From positions 1 to 64,000 of the forward strand of contig JANSLP010000077.1 of assembly GCA_029298735.1 (NCBI GenBank): DNA of 64,000 nt, in the 5' to 3' direction. This DNA is from Ophiostoma sp. CBS 140.51. Taxonomy: Eukaryota; Ascomycota; Sordariomycetes; Ophiostomatales; Ophiostomataceae. Position 1 is the stretch's first letter; each line of letters begins with the position of its first letter. A model generated the notes under the pieces. It saw only the letters and a list, made by a program, of their open reading frames with translations. It had not been told where the DNA came from and did not search any database. Shown here piece after piece: positions 55,669 through 64,000 of this stretch. Position numbers and translations under genes: made by a program.

Positions 55669-58159
55669 CTATGCCGTCCGCGGGATTAGGGGCTGCTTGG
55701 CCAGGTGCAGGTTGACGCTCTCGCGCGCATTCTGCGACGCCCACACGCTGCCTTTGCCGCCGCGCCGCCATGCCTCGCCCGACAAGTCGCTACCAGCACC
55801 GCCGCGAACCGACTCGCCCATGATGACATCGAGGTCGCGCTTTTGCGAGCTGAGCCACTGGCGCACAAAGCCTGCCGGATCGCGCGACAGCCCGTTCAAG
55901 AACTCGTGCTTGGTCTTGGACATGCTGACGGCCTGCACCAGCACAGCCAGTTGCTCGTCCAGCATGCCAACCTCGCGCAGCAGGCCAATATACTGCGGGC
56001 TCTGCACAAACGGCCGTAGCTGTGCGCGCAGCGGATCCTCGACTGAGACACGCACGTCGTAGATGGTCGGCTCCGGGTTGTTGCGGTGGAACTCCTCGTC
56101 GACGCGGATCGTGTAGGGCAGCTGGATAGGTGATAGCGGGCGGATATGGGCGTTGACGTACTCGTGCAACATCGGAATGTAGCCAATATCGTTGTTGACG
56201 AGCTTGCGCAGCAGATCGTCGCACCGGAAGTTGCGCTTCTCCTCGTCCTCCTGCAGGTTCTGTAGCCGGATGTACTCGAAAAGACCCATGACAGCCTCGG
56301 CGCGCGTCGCCTCCTGCATGTCGACAATGTCTGACAGGACCTCGTCCAGCTCGAACCGCTCCGGCTCCTCGTACCGGTACAGGTTGATCACAACGTTGAC
56401 GTTGTCGTCACCCGGCCGCTTAAACGTCAGCTCGTCGAACTCGGGCACCGGTGCAGGTGGGATGTTGGGCTGGCCCGGTGCGGGTGGCCGCTGCTCGGGG
56501 CGCTTCCATTCGACAGGGCGCGGCCCTGCATCATCGCCGTTTTGTGCTGCCGCCCGTGACTTTTTTGTGACGTACTCGGCAGTCATGGCGCGGAAGAACT
56601 GTGTGAATCGGTACCGTGGCTGTTTGGGCTTCGGGGCAGCAGGGCCGTCTGTCTCCATGGCGTCGCCACCCTCGGTGTTGCTACTGTCTTTGGCGGCCTT
56701 GCTCTCGTCTGTGTTTTCGTCCTCGTTGCCCTCACCGTCTTCGTCGTCGTCCAGCAAGCGGCCCTCGATCTTCACGCGGTACGAGGCTTCGGCGTTGGTC
56801 GAGAAGTCGAAGCTGTCGACGTTAACACCGGCGTTGCCGGCCTGCCACAATTGGTTTTCGACTGTGTTGCTGACCCAAATGCGGAGGGTCTTGTATCTCT
56901 GCAGGAAAAGGGTAGGGAGGTTAGCATTGCCTATTTGCGAGACCAGGCCCAATCGCCCATTGTCCACCCGCTTCGTCAAAACACTCACCTTTGGTCCATG
57001 CCGCTGAACGCTGTCCACAATGTCCAGGCGCTTGCGCGTCATCGTCGCGTCCAGTCGCCGCTCAAAGTCACGCAGGTCACGGTACCGCTGCACGCCTTCC
57101 CCGACAATGACGCTCTCGACGCCGTCCGGCATCGTCTTGTCCGTCGGCTTGCGGCTACGCCGCTTGGCTGCCTCAATGGCATTGTTCTGGGCCTGCTGCG
57201 CAGCGGCCGCGGCTGCAGCCTGTTGATGCTGCTGGTGCGGCGGCAGGTGGTGAGGCTGCGGCATCGGGACCGGCGCGCCGCCGTGGTGGTGCGCTCCGGG
57301 GGCCATGGGCATGGGATGCGCGTTCGCGTGTTGCTGCGGATGGTGCGGCTGAAGATGCGGCTGTTGGTGTTGCAAGTGGTGAGTAGGCTGCGGCGCCAAT
57401 TGATGCTGGTGAGGATGAAGTTGATGTTGCGGTTGTATGGGCATCGGCGCGTGTTGCGGCATGCCGTGGTGATGCGCTACGCCAGCAGGAGCCATGATGG
57501 GGGCTAGAGCAAAACCAGAAAAGGTTCGGAAAAACGTTAGTGAGGACAAAAAGAAACGTGGCGTTCTCTGGCGTTTCTCTGGCTGTTTTTTTTTCGCTGG
57601 ATCGTCTCCTTTTTGGCCACTGTTTTGATGGGTCCAGGTTCCTTTCTGGCCCCAGTTTCCGCGTCGCCTATCAATTTGCACGCCGGTTCCTTTTCAAGTC
57701 CTTGGCTCTTTCTATTCTTTTTTTTCGTTCCGTCGTTCCTTCTTTGTCCGCCATGAAGATGTCTAGACTAGGACTAGGGTAGGGGAGCGCGTTGCGAATG
57801 AGAAGGAAAGAAGAAAAATGGGGCTGGTAAGGGGAGGGCGACTCAGAAACACCAAAAAGACAGAACGCGAGAAGAGAGAAGCCGCGCGAGCGACCGTGCA
57901 GGCGGCAGGTAAATTTTTCTGGGGCATTCTGCGCCTGATGGCTTGGCCCTGTCGGATCACCTCCTTCCCCTTTTTACGTCGTAGCTTTGTCCTCCCCAGC
58001 TCCTCCCACAGCTTCCACCTTCCAATACTGCGTTGTCGATGCTAGGAAAGAGCGACTGTGTCGCATGTCATACGTACCTGGCCCGCCGCGCCGCGCATTG
58101 CCATGGGGCGACCGCTGCGGCGGCATCTGTTGTGGATAGGGACGATAACCTGGTTGCAT
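55669..58159 (-). CDS. snf12: SWI/SNF-type remodeller subunit with SWIB domain (Snf12/Rsc6/SMARCD)
   Basis: A subunit of the SWI/SNF or RSC chromatin-remodelling complex. I join three exons: 58159-58078, 57503-56989 and 56898-55669, giving 608 residues. The first intron (574 nt, GTACGT...TAG, CACTAACG branch) joins MQPGYRPYPQQMPPQ to the His/Gln/Pro-rich segment. If exon 1 is wrong, translation would start at the ATG at 57495. The second intron is 90 nt (GTGAGT...CAG, TGCTAAC branch) and carries no stop in frame. Visible parts are a His/Gln/Pro-rich N terminus (about 30-130), a basic helix with AAKRRSRKPTDK, a SMARCD-typical TLRIWVSNTVENQ strand, an acidic loop, and the SWIB domain (about 384-463, ending near IGYIPMLHEYVNAHIRP). 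A helical C terminus follows (KHEFLNGLSRDPAGFV). It is the next gene downstream of the PDK1 gene on the same strand. Confidence 0.9.
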
Positions 58160-59355
58160 CTTGTTTGTATGACCCTTAGTCAAGAAATATGGGATAGGAT
58201 GTCGATTCTTCACGACACTCAGTACCGTGATACTCAGTATTACTGAGTAATGTGCTTTTTTTTCTGTCGCCTGCTATGCCAGGCCGAACTGCGTCCTCGT
58301 CAAGGCGATTACCCTCTGCCAAGTAGAAACGGCAAGAGCAATAGGCGATGTGCTTCGTACCTGAAGAACAACAGCTGCTTAGAGAAGTGGAGAGGCGAAA
58401 CACAAAAGAGGAAAAAGGGCAATAAAGGAGCCCCAAAGACAAGGCGGCAAAGGGCGACCGAGAAACGGGGGAAACGAGCCTATTGCGACCAAAAAGCCCC
58501 CGTGGCACCTTAATCTTGGCCGGATTCTCCGTTAAAATATGGGCGTTCCTGCCCGTAAACTCAGTAGGTCGGGTGGGGTTCTGCCGTGTAGCAGCGCTGG
58601 GCTGACGTTGCGCGCGGAAAAGGAAAGAGCAAGGTTGGCCGAAAGATGCGATGCGATTTGGGACCTCTTTTTCGGCAGTGTTGGGAGGAGAATCGTCAAA
58701 GGAAAAACGGTCAAGAAAGAGCAGACAGAGAAGGGGAAAACGCGGGACGCGCCTCCTTCAAACAGGCAAAGAACTGGTCAGTCTGGGGCCGCCTCAGCTG
58801 CCTCTTGTGTGCACGTGCCAGTGCTATGTATCGATACAAATACTAGAGTCTAAATAAGCCTGCATTATAGGTACCTATACACGGAACGATCGAAATCGAG
58901 TTGGATATCACGTGCACCACCAAGTGCCGACTCGACAAGTCACCAACTGCACTTCGCGTTCACATCTATTGCCAATATCAAAGAATAGACATAGTATTAC
59001 AGCTTTACCAGCGCCCAAGATCGAGTCGCTTTTCTATTGCATTGCCGGTCGTCGGTGCGGCTGTTCTGCTGTGTTTCCGGCGCCACGCTGCAAGAAAAAA
59101 TGCCAAATTACAAAAATGCTATGGAAGGACAGGATGCCATTTTAAATCCAAAAGAAGGGAGAAAGACAAAGGAAAGGAGATAGTGAAAGAATGCAAAAGT
59201 AAATGAATGAAATGAGTTGCGGTAGAGAAATATCAGGAATAGAAAACAGAAGCGAATTCTTCTATACCGCCGAAAATAAGAGGCCGCAGAGAAGTATTTT
59301 GTGTAGTCGTAGAGTACGGTAGAGTAGGGTCGAGGTCCAGGAAGAGAGTGCTGTA
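58160..59355. other. Intergenic region
   Basis: This is the promoter of the SWIB gene and the 3' flank of the PDK1 gene. It holds the palindrome at 58231-58250. The remaining open frames are short and unsupported. Confidence 0.6.
58231..58250. repeat. Palindromic element related to the one at 46458
   Basis: TACTCAGTATTACTGAGTA is a near-perfect inverted repeat. Its right part, read on the minus strand, is identical over 15 bases to the element at 46458-46474. Confidence 0.7.
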
Positions 59356-62040
59356 TCAGAACTGGGCACCGAGTCCATTCTTCGATTGCCTCTTGCTGAA
59401 CCGGTTCCGTTTCCGTTCCGAGATGATCGTGTCGTCGCCGTTGCTCTGGCTGCGTCCCGAGTGGTTCATCCGACCGCCGAGTGTGCTAGCAGGGCTGGAC
59501 ATTGATGAAGACATGTCCCCAAACTCCTCGCTGCGATACGACGAAAGAATATTTTGCGACTGGGCCAGATCCTTGGCGCGCTCCAGGGAATCAATCCAGT
59601 CCTCCACAGCCGCCATGCCACCGTCGAGAGCACCCTTAGGCTCTTCAAAAGCATAATGTGTGCCGTTCTGTAAGACCATTAGCAATCATCCACAAACTTG
59701 AGAATCACAAAACAAAACAATCGAAGATGTTTAACATACTGTATCAACACACCAGATAGGCTGTCCCTTGGCGTCGGTCTGGGTCTTCCACACACAATCT
59801 GGGTTCAGAAGCGAAATCTCCTGCTTCGCCTTCTTCTCGTCTCCACCCGCCGGTGCAAAGACGATACGCCCACTAGAAGTGACCATCACCAGCCGTTGTC
59901 GCTTCTTCGTTGTGTTGCCGCCAAAGAATCGAGACAACTTTTTGTGACCGTCGCCCTCTGACTTGCCATGAGGACTGTTGGGAATCGGCGTCGATACCAC
60001 CATTAGGTCACCCAGCTTGAGAATGCGCTCATTCTGACGTGTTAACACAGGCGACCAGTCAAGGTCCAGCTGCGTCGGGGGAGGAAGCTCGGTAATGATT
60101 CTCGGAGGCCGTTGCGTGCTGTTGGGCGACATCTGAGACCCCATCCCACCTCCATTGCCGCTGGGACTCGATGCACCCACAGGTGCGCCTCTTGACGTAG
60201 GGATAGACTGAGGTGGAGGGGCTGACCCATTTAGCTGGATAACGTGAGCGTCCTGAGAAGGCGGCACATACGGGCGAAGTCTCGGTGCTTTTGTGCGCCA
60301 CAGATCACGTCCGAACGGCTGGCCGTCAAAGAACTCGTGGTTCATGATGTGCTCGATCGTCAACCGGCGAGCGGGCTCCAAAACGAGACACCGCTCCACC
60401 AGGTCGCGAGCTGCAGAAGGAAACCCAGGCGGAAATTCGTAGTCCAAGTTGACGATTTTCTGGAAAGTCATATACTCCGACCCTCCCTTGAATGGTGGCC
60501 GACCAGCTAAAAGTTGGTAGATGATACAGCCAAATGCCCACAAGTCACTCGCCTTGCTCGCCGACTTATCCATAAGAAGCTCGGGGCTCACATATTCCGC
60601 TGTGCCAACGAAAGAGGCAGAGCGACCATCGCCCTGTGCGATAAGAGAGCCACCCATGCCATTGCCATCTGCTGATGCTGGGTCTCTTGGGTCGGGGAGA
60701 AGTTTCGCTGTGCCGAAATCGGTGATCTTGACGTGCATATTTTCATCCAGGAGGACGTTCTCCGGTTTGAGGTCACGGTGAATAACACCCCGTGAGTGCA
60801 TGTAGCGGATGGCATCGAGAATTTGGGCGCCATAAAACCGTGTACACTCGACGTCAAATGTGCCCGTCCGCTTCAGAATACCCAGCAGCTCACCGCCGCT
60901 ACACAGATCCAAAACATAGTAAAGAGACTGCTCGTCCTGAAACGTGTAGTATAGCCGGACGATGCCAGGATGTTCCGTGAGGCGGTTGAGTGTGTTCTTC
61001 TCGATGTTGACGTATTTGACTTTCTTCTCCTTGATGATGTGCTTCTTTTCGAGAACTTTGATGGCGTACTCTTTCAAGCTTTGGCGGTCTGTGGCTAGGT
61101 AGACGGAGCTATACGAACCTTCGCCCAGAATCCGGCCAAACGAGAAGTCTTGGACTCCCTTTTTGACTGTCCGAAACACGGGCTTGCCGGACGCATCGAC
61201 TTCCTTTCTGACACTCACGGCTGCTCCCCGCTCTTTCCACTCCTCACTACTTTTTGACACGGCAGTTTCCATCCCAGGAGGGCCAGGAGGCCCAGGTGGC
61301 GCGGCACCTGATCCTGCAGGGATAGACACATAGCCACCCGCCATGCCTTTGGAGCTTCGCCGTGGCGGAAGGGGGCTGCTACCGGACGAGAGGGGAAGGT
61401 TCTGCCGCGGTCCATTGTAGGTTCGGTCGGTATGGTTCGTTTCCGAAGATGTCACAGAGGCAATATAGGAGGTAGGGGGGTGTTGGGAGCGCGAGTCGCT
61501 TCGTGAAGGTTGACGATAAGAGGATGAACGAGCTGGCTCGATGTTTCGTAAAGCACCGTAGCCCGTAGGCGAGTTCGACGTCGGGTCTGTGGTGGCACCA
61601 GAGCCAGGGCTGGTGTAAATGGTCGACATGGGCCTCGTAGAGGATGCCGGCCCGGCGGCCCCTGGGCCCTGTCTGTATGCTGAGTATTGATTCTGTAGGT
61701 ACGGGTCGGAGGGTGCCCTCACGGCAGGCTCGGGAGTCTGCACGTTGCTGAGGTTTGCCTGTGCAGACTTAAAAAGAGCGGATGCATCTTCCTGTGGTCT
61801 CCTTTGGCTAGCGAGTGGACTTGGTCCCCGTGATGGAACCTGCTGTTGGACGGGTAGCGAAGACGAAGAGTGCGAGGCCGACTGGGAGATGTAGGTTGCT
61901 TGCGGATCGGGAGACGTTTGAAAAGGCGGGAATGCCTCCCGGGTTTCTGAATCGGCATCCACAGTTGGCGACGCCGTGTCATCGGGATTGGCAATGCGCA
62001 AACCGCCCAGAGCCTTGGAGAGGCTCAAGTCCCCATTCAT
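59356..62040 (-). CDS. pdk1: PDK1/Pkh-type AGC kinase with C-terminal PH domain
   Basis: A 3-phosphoinositide-dependent-kinase homologue that activates other AGC kinases (Ypk, Pkc1 and Sch9 types in yeast) by activation-loop phosphorylation. Two exons (62040-59740, 59667-59356) joined across a 72-nt GTATGT...CAG intron give 870 residues. Residues 1-290 are Ser/Pro-rich. The kinase domain covers about 299-580: P-loop GEGSYSSVYLA (306-316), AIK lysine (about 328), HRDLKPENVLL, DFGTAK, and an activation loop SFVGTAEYVSPELL with an insert of about 25 residues before it. FYGAQILDAIRYMHSRG and a non-hydrophobic C tail without the usual AGC hydrophobic motif also fit PDK1. The C-terminal PH-like domain (about 660-800) contains RLVMVTSSGRIVF and IWCVDTNGTHYAFEE and continues across the intron. 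The last 70 residues are Ser/Arg-rich. The start is the first ATG in a good context, and upstream sequence is CT-rich leader. Confidence 0.93.
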
Positions 62041-63787
62041 TGCGGCGATGGTGACGGGTGTCGGTCCCCTGCTGGCGGGATTGTTGGGTGCGAGATAGTT
62101 TGGCTGTCAGAGAACGCGAACGTGGACAAGAGGTGTTGGATCAGGGTCGTGCACGGTCAAAAGGTAAGAAGCCGCATTCGCAGGAACACCCCTGTCCGCA
62201 ATTGTGCCCGCCGTAATATTAACAACCAAGGACTGAAGGAACCGGGGAACCAAAAACAGTCTCTGCTCCCATCTGACGGAACCCTTTCAGTACACAGTCG
62301 AGACAGTTTGCTCAAGTCGATGTCGTCTCGATTCGCCAGCACAATGCGTATCGTGTGAATTGAAGTTATCGAAACGCAAGGTTCCTAGGCGGCGACTAAT
62401 TCGAGGAGGGCTGTGCAAAGAGCGGGCTGGATTTTGTTGGCCACAGAGGATGCAGGGTGACGACTGCACTGCGCACCGCGGGCAATGGTGGGCAGGATTG
62501 GAACACGAACGCACAAAAAGGAATCAGGAAAACGGGAGTCGAGGAGGTCGGAGCGTAACGAAGGAGTCGACGAAGACAAGAGGCACACGGGAACGAGTGT
62601 CGAGGTGTGAGAACGGGGACAGGTATGTCAAACTGGTTGTGGCGGCGCTGGCGTTAGCGAGACTGCCGTGACGTCTGACGCCTAAAGTGCACGGGGCGGG
62701 GAAAGAGGGATAGCAGAAAGGCAAAGGGCGGCGCAGCTGAGGCTGGCTGCCATCACGACGGTCTGTTCGAGAGCCGGAACGAAAAGAACGAGAAATGAAG
62801 CTAGAGCAAAATGTCGGGAAAAACGGGTGTAAATGAAGTCCTACCAGTTTGATTTGACGCCCGTCACCGGACCAGCCGCCAGGGGGCCTTCGACTTGAGA
62901 GACCGACAAAGGTCGGACGAGGGCGTTCGATCGATCGGGCGTTGGGTGCAAGGCGCCGGTCGAGCGTGGGCGGCGGGAAAAGCGAGATGAAACGAGGACC
63001 GCAGAGACCAAAAGAAGGGAGGACGGCGACACTTGAAGAGGAAAAGGGGGTGAAAGCAGGACTGGAAATGTAGCTGCTAGGAAGCAGCCCAATTGACAAA
63101 ATGGCCAGGCCGACTTGGATGAGGAAGGAGCGAACAGAGGGCCCCAGGTGCGGCGGAGACGGGCAACGCAAAGAGACCATCAAGCGGGAAAGTGCCAGCT
63201 AATCGGTGCTTACTGCCACATTGAGCACCATAGCGTGATGGTGGTGCAAATGCGCCTGTAGCGCGTGGGAAACAGCTAGCAGAACACGCAGTAATATTTT
63301 CAGTGCATTCTTCACCAAAGAGGAGCGAGCACTTCGTATTGGCATTTGGTGCCCTGAGAAATGGACCTGCTGTGCCTTCCTCACAGTCCGTCGTCGACAT
63401 CTCGTCTTTTACACATACAAAGTAGAGTCTGTCTACGACGCACTGTAGACGTCCTCCTGACTGCTCTCCTTTTTAGAGCTTCTTCGTGACAAACGGGATC
63501 GACAAGAAGGCAGTGCACATAACGAGGTCTTCCTTTAAAGGTCGCACCAGACAAGGCCAGCTCGCAGGCTACGACCTAGGGAAATTAGGCATTTCCAAGA
63601 GGTGAATCCCTGATGCGAGCTGGCAGGTCCCGCTGCCCCTGTTCTCCCAAGACGGATTCTGACAAGGTCTGTGGGGAACGCGAGGAGAGCAGGAGAGGCT
63701 GCTTTGCCTTTGTGTCAGCTCAGACCATCACTGTAGAGCGACAGGATGTTGTAGAGACAACGCCAGAACCCAGAAGCCTCGCTCGGA
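62041..63787. other. Upstream region of the PDK1 gene
   Basis: The minus strand is pyrimidine-rich, matching a long 5' leader or promoter. A 219-codon minus-strand frame (62524-63183) is low-complexity Ser/Pro/Arg/Phe and unsupported. It could hold upstream reading frames in the PDK1 transcript. Confidence 0.5.
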
Positions 63788-64000
63788 TCACCGCACCGAA
63801 CACCACGTCATATGTCTTCGAGGCGCGCCAAGTACCCATACCGGCCGCGCATCGCCGTTATCATCGTGCCTTCTGCTTTCTTTTGCGGCCTGCTCACTCG
63901 CCAGTTTAGAGCTTGCGTCTGCAGCAGTCTCAGCCTCAGCTTTCTTGCGCAGTGGAGAAGACGGCCGTGGGAAATTGGCTACTCCATCCACCCAGTTCGA
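63788..64000 (-). CDS. Possible 3' part of a gene cut by the window edge
   Basis: A minus-strand frame enters from beyond the right edge and stops at 63788 (71 codons, no ATG needed). The first two-thirds has the composition of a coding exon: Lys/Glu/Ala-rich with EAETAADASSKLASEQ. It then reaches a GTATGG that could be a splice donor, after which the translation looks less coding-like. No family is recognised. An overlapping plus-strand frame (63613-63909) competes but is less convincing. Confidence 0.3.
   Translation of the reverse strand, partial: SNWVDGVANFPRPSSPLRKKAEAETAADASSKLASEQAAKESRRHDDNGDARPVWVLGAPRRHMTWCSVR

Noticed and set aside
62524..63183. 219-codon minus-strand frame upstream of the PDK1 gene
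   Set aside because: It is low-complexity in a CT-rich leader with no motif; it could at most be an upstream reading frame.
1..64000. Secondary-metabolite cluster, CRISPR array, transposon or viral insertion
   Set aside because: No synthase, transposase, integrase, reverse transcriptase, spaced direct-repeat array or capsid-like frame was seen; the single SDR is not accompanied by biosynthetic genes.

Overview
The window is nuclear DNA from a filamentous ascomycete (Pezizomycotina). A Sordariomycete, perhaps an Ophiostomatales relative, is my guess from the feel of the sequence and is not demonstrated. Supporting signs are short GT-AG introns with CTAAC/TGCTAAC branch sites, AT-richer intergenic DNA with long pyrimidine-rich leaders, GC-rich coding exons, and protein families such as a Yat2/FacC-type carnitine acetyltransferase, an Ime2-type kinase, an Sfl1-type HSF regulator and Ctf4/SepB. 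I found no rRNA, tRNA, CRISPR array, transposase or virus-derived gene.

Layout. 1-3.4 kb is leader or intergenic DNA before a three-exon carnitine acetyltransferase (3375-6143, +). A 9.7 kb stretch with no gene I can support follows, then an intronless Ime2-like kinase (15821-18469, +). An HSPA12-like Hsp70 ATPase with one intron lies at 21342-23967 (+). Two minus-strand genes come next: a C2H2-like protein with a tandem-repeat tail (25287-26866) and a coiled-coil protein of unknown function (29739-32381). 33.5-39.5 kb is compact: a 2'-5' RNA ligase-like (AKAP7-type) protein (-), a WD40 protein (-), and divergently from it Ctf4 (+). A second gene-poor stretch covers 39.5-49.0 kb.

The right part carries an Sfl1/HSF-type regulator (48969-51084, +) with an apparent one-base frame break at the start of its DNA-binding domain, a disordered protein (52606-53547, +), a short-chain dehydrogenase (54025-54966, -), the SWIB-domain SWI/SNF subunit (55669-58159, -), a PDK1/Pkh kinase (59356-62040, -), and possibly the end of another minus-strand gene at the right edge.

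The genes are ordinary housekeeping and signalling genes: acetyl-unit transport, meiosis/differentiation and PDK1 kinase signalling, chromatin remodelling, and replication-fork structure. They do not form a biosynthetic cluster or operon-like system. The best leads are the frame break in the HSF gene, paired GACGCG/ACGCGT elements in the Ctf4/WD40 divergent promoter, a stop-free 90-nt in-frame intron in the SWIB gene, a 9-bp intergenic motif (TACGGAGTA) present seven times, and two large gene-poor tracts. I found no convincing wholly new biological system. Exon boundaries were read by eye from splice signals and reading frame; no transcript or homology search was available.
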